A stretch of DNA of 32,215 bases, taken from IMG/VR virus record IMGVR_UViG_3300044949_000976, positions 1 to 32,215 of that record. One strand, given 5' to 3'. This DNA is from a virus. This document shows, piece after piece, positions 21,791 to 27,980 of this stretch. Position 1 is the first letter of the stretch. Every line of letters begins with the position of its first letter. The notes under the pieces were generated by a model that worked only from the letters and a program-made list of their open reading frames with translations, searched no databases and was not told the DNA's origin. The position numbers and the translations under genes were made by a program.

Positions 21791-23302
21791 TCACCGGAAA
21801 ATTGCGACGTTGACGATTGATGCATCAAATAGCGCAAATGCAGCATCCCGAATACCCACCCGCACGCTAGTCGTTAGATAGCTAAACACCACAGCAATCC
21901 GACCGGCGCTGTCGTTTTGCGAACAAGTAGCAACTGCCGCATAATTTGCATCCGGCATCGACGTTGTAAAGTTGACCGTGTAGTCGCCCGTACCATTATC
22001 AAGCACACTACTGATATTGCCGCTACCACGCACTCCAGTCATTGAAGCTGGGTTTGTAACCGTTGTTCCGTTAAAGTTGACCCACGCTCGACAGCCGTAA
22101 GCTGTTGCAACGGAGCCATAGCCGCTGTCGAACTGAAGCAGCCCGGTTGACGTTAGGCGTGCTTTTTCAGACGCCGCAGCGCCCGCAGTCATTGTCTTAA
22201 ACGACAGATCAAAGTCTTCGGACGTGCTAGTCACATCCGTTGTTATCGCTTCAATCGTAGCGCCAATCTCGGTGTTGCCGACAGCGGTTTCCGTTGCAAA
22301 CTGCATCCCCACGCCGATGCCAGCGACGGGGGTGGTTGTTGACTGCGAATCGATTCTAAAAACAGGCGTGACGGTGCTCGTTGCAGTAGACGTTGTTTGC
22401 GCGTGCAGCCGAACCGCTGGCGCGTCTGTCCCAACCCCCAAGTTTCCGTCTGCACGAAGCCTGGCTTTTTCGCTTGGATAGCTGCCAAACCTCATCGTGC
22501 TAAAAACAAGATCAAAATCTTCGCTGGCAACAAGCGTGCTAGTTACCGCAGCGTGGATAGTTGCGCCCACCTCGATGTTTCCGGCCGTAGTTTCGGCCGC
22601 AAACTCCATGGCAACTCCAATTCCTGCGGCAGGCGTGCCAGTAGACCGTGAGTCAAGCCGCAAAACAGGCGTGACAGCATTGGTCACGGCTGAATCGTTT
22701 ACAACGTGAACTTTGACTGCTGGCGCCGCGATGCCCACCCCAAGTTCAGACGTGATCTCTACATCGCCCGTCACCTTGAGATTGCCAGTTAAATCAGCGT
22801 TTCCAGTCTGAATAAAATCGCCGTATAGCGTAACGTCCACATCGTTCGACCCGCCAATCTGACCAATTATCATGGCGGTATCGGACGATCGCAGCACCGG
22901 CGTGCCGTTTGCGGACAGCGCGATTTGGCCGACCGCGCCCAGGTACATCCCGGTCGTCGGATCAGCCGCGAACGTGTACGGCGGGTTGGCAGCGCTCCCG
23001 CTGTTTGCCAGCAACTGCGACAGGTTCAGCGCGTTGCTGATGTTGTCCACCGTCCAGATCAACGCGTCAGCCGACGTCTTCAACTCAAACTTGTAAGCGA
23101 CCGCCGTCAACCAGACGTTCGCCTCGCCGCGCGAGTCCAAGATGATCGGGTTGGTGTTAGGCGTGGCGCCGGTCGAGTCGGTGTAGGTCGCCAGCGGCGT
23201 GGTCGTCCCGGCCGCGTAGGTGTACAGTTTTCCACCCGCCAACGGATCGCCGTTGGCATCAAAAAACTGAAGCTTGGGGACAGAGGACAAGAAGGCGCTC
23301 AT
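21791..23302 (-). CDS. Tail fibre protein with duplicated shaft segment
   Basis: The ATG at 23302 overlaps the upstream stop. The 503-aa protein has a tail-attachment-type N-terminus (LQFFDANGDPLAGGKLYTYA, then GATPNTNPIILDSRGEANVW, to about residue 110), a linker, two shaft repeats of about 100 residues (187-286 and 288-387) and a C-terminal domain (CRAWVNFNGTTVTNP, then SVLDNGTGDYTVNFTTSMPD) that occurs at the ends of many phage fibres. It is probably a trimeric host-recognition fibre. Two small assembly-type genes follow it directly. Confidence 0.85.
   Translation of the reverse strand: MSAFLSSVPKLQFFDANGDPLAGGKLYTYAAGTTTPLATYTDSTGATPNTNPIILDSRGEANVWLTAVAYKFELKTSADALIWTVDNISNALNLSQLLANSGSAANPPYTFAADPTTGMYLGAVGQIALSANGTPVLRSSDTAMIIGQIGGSNDVDVTLYGDFIQTGNADLTGNLKVTGDVEITSELGVGIAAPAVKVHVVNDSAVTNAVTPVLRLDSRSTGTPAAGIGVAMEFAAETTAGNIEVGATIHAAVTSTLVASEDFDLVFSTMRFGSYPSEKARLRADGNLGVGTDAPAVRLHAQTTSTATSTVTPVFRIDSQSTTTPVAGIGVGMQFATETAVGNTEIGATIEAITTDVTSTSEDFDLSFKTMTAGAAASEKARLTSTGLLQFDSGYGSVATAYGCRAWVNFNGTTVTNPASMTGVRGSGNISSVLDNGTGDYTVNFTTSMPDANYAAVATCSQNDSAGRIAVVFSYLTTSVRVGIRDAAFALFDASIVNVAIFR
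22142..22744 (-). repeat. Two-copy internal duplication in the tail fibre gene
   Basis: Two units of about 300 bases (22442-22744 and 22142-22441 on the minus strand) encode matching segments: LGVGIAAPAVKVH and LGVGTDAPAVRLH, GTPAAGIGVAMEFAAETTAG and TTPVAGIGVGMQFATETAVG, EDFDLVFSTM and EDFDLSFKTM, then SEKARL in both. The units are diverged, so the duplication is not recent. Confidence 0.85.
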
Positions 23303-23853
23303 AGCGACACCTCAAAAACGGTCAGAATGGCCGACGGAATCGCCGGACAAAATGCGGCCGCAGGCTCGGTGAGCAACTGCACGGATGTGTCGTCAACCGC
23401 CCACATCAACTCAAAGTAGCTGCCACCCTGCAAATCTAGCATGAAGTTCCACGACGCAACGGTCTCGTCGTTGTTGTCTTTGACACGCAGCCGGCTGGCT
23501 GAGTCTGGCACGTCGATGCCGTTGATACGCGGCCAAACATACAACAGGGCTGAACCACCGGATGTCTTGTCAACCTGCAACGAAAACTCGAAATCGTAGG
23601 TCGACGTATCAGGGACATAAATTCGCGAAGTAGGCTGCCCAATCCCAATCCCAAACGACGTAGCCGTGTTGTTGAACGTCACGGCGTACCCCGTGTTGGT
23701 AGCCGCCGCAGTCTGCGTTGTGGTGTCAAAGAACGACCCGTGGCGGGGCTTGCGGTTGAAGAACCGATACCACTCGCGCCGCATCAGCCCCTGCTCAGTC
23801 TCGACCAGCGGCACCCGCTGCGCGGGGATGCGGAACGGTTGCGGGTTAGGCAT
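23299..23853 (-). CDS. Phage structural protein in the tail-needle position (184 aa)
   Basis: The ATG at 23853 overlaps the stop region of the gp10-like gene by 8 bases. The 184-aa protein has a short proline-rich N-terminus (PFRIPAQRVPLVETEQGL), then a beta-rich domain (AVTFNNTATSFGIGIGQPTS, YDFEFSLQVDKTSGGSALLY, NGIDVPDSASRLRVKDNNDE). The domain resembles a jelly-roll or TNF-like knob. P22 carries the needle gene (gp26) in this position, but no long coiled-coil needle is visible, so this may be a different tail-tip or fibre-adaptor protein. Confidence 0.7.
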   Translation of the reverse strand: MPNPQPFRIPAQRVPLVETEQGLMRREWYRFFNRKPRHGSFFDTTTQTAAATNTGYAVTFNNTATSFGIGIGQPTSRIYVPDTSTYDFEFSLQVDKTSGGSALLYVWPRINGIDVPDSASRLRVKDNNDETVASWNFMLDLQGGSYFELMWAVDDTSVQLLTEPAAAFCPAIPSAILTVFEVSL

Positions 23854-25285
23854 TGGTTCCGCTCGCGCGCAGCTCAGCGCCCATGATCGCGATCTTCACC
23901 GGATCTGTGCCGCTCAGTTCGTACACCCGATCCCGCAGGCGCTCGGTCATCCCCAGCCGCCGCCAGATCACCCGGCGCCCGGTCTCGCCGATCTTGCCCA
24001 TCGACCGCCAGTGCTCGTTCGACCAGATGTGCCCACCATCGTCTGACCACCGCAGCATGACTTGGGGGTCGCTACCCTGGCCCGTCACCAGTCCGACACC
24101 CGACTCGCAGTCCAGTTGCAGCGCGTGCTGCGCCGTGCGGTTCAGGTTGTTCTGGCCGGTCTGAAGCGCCCGCCACGACCGCAGCCAACGCTGCACGTCG
24201 CCGTCATCCTTGTAGGTGTTCAAGTCAAGCTCGTAAAGCTTGCCGTTGATGTAGTCACCGACGATGATCTTGCCGTTGAAGGACGCTATGCAGTTGGCGC
24301 GATGCCGCGTAAACTCAGACGCAATCCATCCGGCCCGCTCATGCCACAAGCCAGTCGCCAAGTCGTAGACCCAAGTCTTGTTGGCAGTCGGGAAGGTCAG
24401 CACATAGAACGGGTGCCCGTCCTGCTGGTACACCATGCTGATCGCATCTTCGATTGTGTCGTAGCTTTGGATAGCGGTCTCGACCGCGTGCGTGCTGATC
24501 CGCTCGCCGATGTAGCCGTTCGACCGATAGACGATCCCTTGGCCCTCTTGGTTGCGGCCCAGCCAGAACACCACGTTTGACAACTTGGCGGTCGAATACT
24601 GGGCGGCGCAGCCCAGTTCGTTGAAGGCGCCTGCGATCCGCTCAAGCGGGAAGTCAGGCCCGCCCGCGTTGTACCAGACCTCGGTCGAGGTCGTACCGAA
24701 CACCCAGATCTCACGGTTGCTGACAACAACTGACAGGATGTCGTCAGGCGCGCCCTCGGCGCTTGCGAAGTCCAACGGATCGACCGAGGTGCCGTCCAGC
24801 AGTTCAGTCACCCACAACTTCTGGCTGTCTGGCTCGCTGAAGACAAAGTACCCGTCAATGAATCCGACAGAGGAGGCGCCGGGGAAATCAGGGTCCGTAA
24901 TCTCTGCAAACGCGGTCGTGCTGTTGTTGTAGATGTAACTAGTGCCGGCCGCATCGCCGCACGCCAAGAACATCTGTGTGCCGTTGTCGGCCATCGTTAC
25001 CTGGCCCGTGCCGACGTCAGTAGCGACCGTGCCCCGCAGCGTGGCCGCGTAGTTGGCATCCAACTCCCACAGCTTGGTCTCGGGGTAGGGCAGCGTTGCC
25101 GGGGCTTCTGCCGTCACGACGTACAGTTTGCCGCCGTAGACGTGCAGCCCGCGCACCGGGCCGTTGTCAAGCGTTGAGACAGGCGAGCCGCTCACCGTCG
25201 GCGTAATGAGCTTCAGCCCCGGCGCCCGGCGCAGGAACGCAGGCTCCTTGCCGCCCTGCTGCACGATCTCTGGGTAGAGGTTCAC
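23846..25285 (-). CDS. Packaged-DNA stabilization protein, P22 gp10-like
   Basis: The first standard start is GTG 25285, which lies inside a conserved segment (CVNLYPEIVQQGGKEPAF), so the true N-terminus is most likely further upstream (see the feature at 25286-25363). From GTG the protein is 479 aa. It has the typical beta-propeller-like pattern of gp10 homologues: APGLKLITP, GPVRGLHVYGGKLYVVT, FIDGYFVFSEPDSQKLWVTE, NREIWVFGTTSTEVWYNAGG and GAFNELGCAAQYSTAKLSNV, ending with DGGHIWSNEHWRSMGKIGET and RRVIWRRLGMTERLRDRVYE. In P22 this protein closes the portal-tail channel after DNA packaging, together with gp4. It lies after gp4 with a homing endonuclease gene between. Confidence 0.85.
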   Translation of the reverse strand: MNLYPEIVQQGGKEPAFLRRAPGLKLITPTVSGSPVSTLDNGPVRGLHVYGGKLYVVTAEAPATLPYPETKLWELDANYAATLRGTVATDVGTGQVTMADNGTQMFLACGDAAGTSYIYNNSTTAFAEITDPDFPGASSVGFIDGYFVFSEPDSQKLWVTELLDGTSVDPLDFASAEGAPDDILSVVVSNREIWVFGTTSTEVWYNAGGPDFPLERIAGAFNELGCAAQYSTAKLSNVVFWLGRNQEGQGIVYRSNGYIGERISTHAVETAIQSYDTIEDAISMVYQQDGHPFYVLTFPTANKTWVYDLATGLWHERAGWIASEFTRHRANCIASFNGKIIVGDYINGKLYELDLNTYKDDGDVQRWLRSWRALQTGQNNLNRTAQHALQLDCESGVGLVTGQGSDPQVMLRWSDDGGHIWSNEHWRSMGKIGETGRRVIWRRLGMTERLRDRVYELSGTDPVKIAIMGAELRASGTNA

Positions 25286-25363
25286 GCAGCGGTCGTTCGC
25301 GGCGTTGATGCTGGCCGCTACATAAGAAGCTCCCAGTATAGGGGTTTTTATGATATTCTCCTT
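25286..25363 (-). other. In-frame N-terminal coding extension of the gp10-like gene without canonical start
   Basis: Reading on the minus strand from 25354, the frame of the gp10-like gene encodes IIKTPILGASYVAASINAAN followed by DRC directly joined to VNLYPE. Homologous proteins begin with a similar 'M.KTPILG..YV' segment (from memory). A good ribosome site AAGGAG (25363-25358) lies immediately before AAT ATC ATA AAA. Where ATG would be expected there is ATC (25354-25352) or ATA (25351-25349). No ATG, GTG or TTG occurs in this frame between the ribosome site and GTG 25291 or 25285. The segment is probably translated from a non-canonical start, or the start was changed when the adjacent endonuclease gene was inserted. 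Confidence 0.65.
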
Positions 25364-25383
25364 GTGTAAAAAGGAGCGCCAAC

Positions 25384-26010
25384 ATGCAAATTTGGAAACC
25401 GCTGATTGGTTTTGAGCTGGACTATGAAGTTAGCAATGATGGAAGGATTCGACGAACATCCTCTCGCGGAAAGTACCATCAGCAGTTTACGCCAGAAGAA
25501 ATTTCGGCCCTTAAAACGGCATATACCAAGGAAAAAAGCCAGCGAAAAGTTGCGGCTTTGTTTAGTGTCTCTCAAAGGGTTGTGAACCGGATTGTTCGCG
25601 GTTTGGCTTATGTTGATGCTGCGTATGTATTGCAGCCTGCTTTGCGGCGCGATGGGTACCGATTTGTTACGCTGTCTGCCAACGCGGTTCGACAACATAA
25701 AGCCATTCACACTGCGGTTGCGGAAGCTTTTCTTGGTGCCCGCCCTCAAGGCGCTCACATAAACCATAAAGACGGAAACCGTACTAACAATCACGTTGAC
25801 AATCTTGAGTATGTATCGCCAGCAGAAAACTGCCAGCATGCAATCTACGAACTGAGGCGGGTTAAAAAGCTTACGTTTGAGCAAGCTAAAGACATTTGGT
25901 ACTCCAAGCAACGTAAAGAAAAACGCAAAGATGTTGCCGCGCGGCACAATATCTCCATCCATATGGTGACGGCCATATGGATGGGAAAGTCGTGGTGGAA
26001 CGCTCGATAA
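25384..26010 (+). CDS. HNH homing endonuclease with NUMOD4 and two HTH segments
   Basis: The ATG at 25384 follows AAAAAGGAG. The 208-aa protein has a NUMOD4 motif at residues 4-27 (WKPLIGFELDYEVSNDGRIR), a helix-turn-helix-like segment at 35-73, an HNH core at about 93-155 (GYRFVTLSAN, HTAVAEAFLG, INHKDGNRTNNHVDNLEYVS with H128, N132 and N140), and a second HTH at 163-203 (KDVAARHNISIHMVTAIWMG). It is the only plus-strand gene inside the late operon, is visibly AT-richer than its surroundings, and fills exactly the space between the gp4-like and gp10-like genes. It should cut intron- or endonuclease-free relatives at this junction and spread by repair. A long antisense frame over it is a shadow. 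Confidence 0.93.
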   Translation: MQIWKPLIGFELDYEVSNDGRIRRTSSRGKYHQQFTPEEISALKTAYTKEKSQRKVAALFSVSQRVVNRIVRGLAYVDAAYVLQPALRRDGYRFVTLSANAVRQHKAIHTAVAEAFLGARPQGAHINHKDGNRTNNHVDNLEYVSPAENCQHAIYELRRVKKLTFEQAKDIWYSKQRKEKRKDVAARHNISIHMVTAIWMGKSWWNAR

Positions 26011-26021
26011 AGGCGTCTTCA

Positions 26022-26738
26022 TCAATACCCGCCGGAGAAGATGTTGAATCTTTGCCTACGTCGGTTCACCAGACTGTACGGCATCGCCATCAGGTCGTCA
26101 GGATTGTTGATCCGCTTCAGGTTGCGCTTAGCCACCATCGCAATCCGCTGCACTTGCATCGACGGCTCGACCCCGAACTCAGGCGCTAACTCCATCGCCA
26201 AGCAGTACCGGAACGCCCGCAGGTAGCCTGGCGGGAACGACAGCACTGTCGCCAAGTTGGCAGGCTGCGACAGCGCCTGCACCGACACCAGATGAAACTC
26301 CAAGTCCTTGGTCGGCCTTGGGTACACGTACATCTCGACGTCAGGGTAGGTCATGTTGACCCACATCACCTGCGGGAACGTGCTCCCGACCGTCTTCAAC
26401 GCGATGCCGTTGTACTGGTCCTGATTGATGAACAGGATGTCATACGACAGCCCGCTCGACGGATCTTTGAAGTAGGTGCTGTCATCCAGCAAGATAGGCC
26501 GGGTGCCGACAAAGTCGCCCGACGGGCCGTAAGTCCGGCTGATCGTGTTGGCCGGCCAAGTAAAGACGTCATCGCGTGTCGCGAACACCGACAGCCGCTC
26601 GGTGCTCCAACTGTCAATCATCTGGTTCATCGCCATCAAGGCGTCCGCAGACGTCTCGGCTGACGGCGTCTCGCCCTCTGCAAGCTGGCCTAAGAGGCGC
26701 AGCGCACCGTTGATCAGTTCACCGGCTGACGTCGACAT
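26022..26738 (-). CDS. Tail accessory / head-closure protein, P22 gp4-like
   Basis: The ATG at 26738 overlaps the upstream gene by 20 bases. The 238-aa protein has the gp4-type pattern: SAGELINGALRLLGQLAEGE, SADALMAMNQMIDSWSTERL, SVFATRDDVFTWPANTI, and later LSFPPGYLRAFRYCLAMELA with PEFGVEP. In P22, gp4 adds to the portal as the first head-completion factor. It is longer than P22 gp4 (166 aa), which is usual for relatives in this family. The homing endonuclease follows immediately on the other strand, with 11 bases between the stops. Confidence 0.85.
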   Translation of the reverse strand: MSTSAGELINGALRLLGQLAEGETPSAETSADALMAMNQMIDSWSTERLSVFATRDDVFTWPANTISRTYGPSGDFVGTRPILLDDSTYFKDPSSGLSYDILFINQDQYNGIALKTVGSTFPQVMWVNMTYPDVEMYVYPRPTKDLEFHLVSVQALSQPANLATVLSFPPGYLRAFRYCLAMELAPEFGVEPSMQVQRIAMVAKRNLKRINNPDDLMAMPYSLVNRRRQRFNIFSGGY

Positions 26739-26907
26739 GGGCTGACTCCCGGCGGCGGCGCGGCCGCAATTCGTTCACCGGCTCCGGTGCCGGCTCTTCG
26801 CCCGGAGTATACCGCTCCCAGCCGTGCTTTTCATCATGCTCGGCTTCTAGCTCAAGAGTGGCGATTTTGTCCCCGTGAACCGGGTGCTTCATGTAAATGA
26901 GGGGCAT
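26719..26907 (-). CDS. Small phage protein of the 'MPLIYMKHP' type (62 aa)
   Basis: The ATG at 26907 follows a UUCG hairpin with only 8 bases between; no clear ribosome site is seen. An internal ATG at 26892 is an alternative. The 62-aa protein has MPLIYMKHPVHGDKIATLEL, EAEHDEKHGWERYTPGEEPA and an Arg-rich tail. This layout is frequent in phage head modules between decoration and connector genes, with no known function. The hairpin may hide or regulate its ribosome entry. Confidence 0.7.
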   Translation of the reverse strand: MPLIYMKHPVHGDKIATLELEAEHDEKHGWERYTPGEEPAPEPVNELRPRRRRESAHVDVSR

Positions 26908-26914
26908 GTGTATG

Positions 26915-26936
26915 CAGCGGGGCCGAAGCCCCGCTG
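26915..26936 (-). other. UUCG-capped hairpin after the repeat-containing decoration-like gene
   Basis: A perfect 9-bp stem (CAGCGGGGC / GCCCCGCTG) closes a TTCG loop on the minus strand with a C(UUCG)G closing pair. It lies 4 bases after a stop codon and 7 bases before the next ATG. No T-run follows. It may protect the upstream mRNA end or reduce translation of the next gene. Confidence 0.65.
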
Positions 26937-26940
26937 TCCG

Positions 26941-27432
26941 TTAGTTGCCAGCCATTACGACCCAGTTCGTGCCATCCTCGCAAACCAGCATTGCGAAAGC
27001 ACCCGCCGTCGCCGCCAAAATAGCCGTGCCAGCAGTGTTAGAAGTTCGCGGTTTGACGTTGGACGACGCCGAGATCAGGGTGTAAGTGCCCGACAGATTT
27101 TTGACAAACAGAACACGGCCAATCTGATCAGCGCCTGACGGCAGCGTCACAGTAACGTTTGCCGCAGAGCCGTTGGCAATGACAAAGTTCTCAGTTTCAC
27201 CTAACGTGAAGCTAGCAGTCTTAGTCACAGGCGCGTTCAGATCCAGTTGCGTGCCGCTCAGTTTGCCGGTCACCGCCACGCTTGCGCCGGTAATGGCTCC
27301 GGTAACGGCAACCGAAGCGCTAGTAACAGCGCCGGTAACGGCAACCGAAGCGCTAGTAACAGCGCCGGTAACGGCAACGCTTTCAAACTCGGGGTCGCTG
27401 TAAGCGACACCGACAGCCTTGGTATTCGGCAT
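26941..27432 (-). CDS. Decoration- or fibre-like structural protein with 11-residue tandem repeats
   Basis: The ATG at 27432 has AAAGGAT 6 bases upstream; the in-frame start at 27447 is rejected. The 163-aa product begins MPNTKAVGVAYSDPEFESVA, then has tandem 11-residue units of the form SVAVTGA[VI]T[SG]A (about residues 18-58). The C-terminal domain is beta-rich (VTKTASFTLGETENFVIANG, then LPSGADQIGRVLFVKNLSGT) and resembles ends of phage surface proteins. It lies between the coat and gp4 genes, so an outer capsid or fibre role is likely. The repeats suggest a beta-helical or trimeric stalk. Confidence 0.75.
   Translation of the reverse strand: MPNTKAVGVAYSDPEFESVAVTGAVTSASVAVTGAVTSASVAVTGAITGASVAVTGKLSGTQLDLNAPVTKTASFTLGETENFVIANGSAANVTVTLPSGADQIGRVLFVKNLSGTYTLISASSNVKPRTSNTAGTAILAATAGAFAMLVCEDGTNWVVMAGN
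27268..27379 (-). repeat. 33-bp tandem repeat in the decoration-like gene
   Basis: Two perfect 33-base copies (27301-27333 and 27334-27366) are followed by a 13-base partial third copy (27367-27379) and preceded by a diverged unit (27268-27300). Each unit encodes 11 residues and keeps the reading frame, so copy number can change the stalk length without breaking the protein. Confidence 0.9.
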
Positions 27433-27451
27433 GATCGATCCTTTCAAAAAT

Positions 27452-27471
27452 GCGCGGCCCGAAGGCCGCGC
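27452..27471 (-). terminator. UUCG-capped hairpin with short T-run (leaky terminator)
   Basis: A perfect 8-bp stem (GCGCGGCC / GGCCGCGC) closes a TTCG loop on the minus strand and is followed by ATTTTTG. It lies 6 bases after an 11-codon frame's stop and shortly before the next ribosome site. The short T-run makes partial termination plausible, which would lower expression of downstream genes relative to the coat region. Confidence 0.6.
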
Positions 27472-27477
27472 GATGCG

Positions 27478-27513
27478 TCAGGCCACGCCAACAGGTTTGT
27501 TGTTCGCTGCCAT
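27478..27513 (-). CDS. 11-residue micro-ORF resembling the next gene's N-terminus
   Basis: On the minus strand an ATG at 27513 with a strong ribosome site (AAAGGAG, about 7 bases upstream) opens a frame of 11 codons and TGA. The peptide is MAANNKPVGVA, similar to the first residues MPNTKAVGVA of the next gene. It may be a cut-short relic of a duplicated gene or a leader peptide. The downstream hairpin follows within 7 bases. Confidence 0.45.
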   Translation of the reverse strand: MAANNKPVGVA

Positions 27514-27525
27514 GTGCTTGCTCCT

Positions 27526-27933
27526 TTACGCGATCTTGTAGACCGTGTACGCACCCTCGGCCGTTTTGCGGAACCGGAACGCGGCGCTGGAGGTAATCGC
27601 CACCGCCACAAACGCATTCCCGCCGTCGGTCAGACCCGTTGCCGTTGCAAGCGTGACAGTACCAGACGACGTCCCGGTGTTCACGATGAACAGATCAAAC
27701 GTGCTGCCGATCGTTGCATTCGGCAGCGCCGCGTCGATCAGCGCAGCGGTCGGCAGCGTGTAGGTCGCAGCCGAGGTTGAGGGGTTCGCTACCAGCATAC
27801 CGCCCAAGATCTGAACAGCAGACAGGGTTGCGGTCGCAGTAGCGGTTTGCGGCGCGTCCGCATAACCCATCGTGGTTTCAGCGCGGTTTCCCGCGCCAAG
27901 CTGGTAGCCACCAGCACCATTAGGAAGAGCCAT
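27526..27933 (-). CDS. Capsid decoration-like structural protein (135 aa)
   Basis: The ATG at 27933 has AAAGGAT upstream, in a leader that shares 15 bases with the leader of the gene at 27432. The 135-aa product begins MALPNGAGGYQLGAGNRAE and has ATATATLSAVQILGGMLVAN, PSTSAATYTLPTAALIDAAL, FDLFIVNTGTSSGTVTLATA and a final SSAAFRFRKTAEGAYTVYK. This beta-rich layout occurs in small proteins encoded beside coat genes in several phages and is likely a capsid surface protein. Position directly after the coat gene supports this. Confidence 0.75.
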   Translation of the reverse strand: MALPNGAGGYQLGAGNRAETTMGYADAPQTATATATLSAVQILGGMLVANPSTSAATYTLPTAALIDAALPNATIGSTFDLFIVNTGTSSGTVTLATATGLTDGGNAFVAVAITSSAAFRFRKTAEGAYTVYKIA

Positions 27934-27960
27934 GATTGTATCCTTTCAAAAATGATTGAA

Positions 27961-27976
27961 AGGGGCCGAAGCCCCT
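27961..27976 (-). other. UUCG-capped hairpin after the coat gene
   Basis: A 6-bp stem (AGGGGC / GCCCCT) closes a TTCG loop on the minus strand 4 bases after the coat stop. It is followed by a moderately T-rich stretch (TTTCAATCATTTTTG). Partial termination or 3'-end protection of the coat mRNA is plausible. Confidence 0.55.
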
Positions 27977-27980
27977 CCCC

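Noticed and set aside
25348-26025. Long minus-strand open frame (225 codons) antisense to the HNH gene
   Set aside because: The plus-strand frame has clear NUMOD4 and HNH motifs and a ribosome site; the antisense product has no motif and is a shadow.
27268-27379. CRISPR-like array
   Set aside because: Repeats are directly tandem with no spacers, have a period divisible by three and encode protein repeats.
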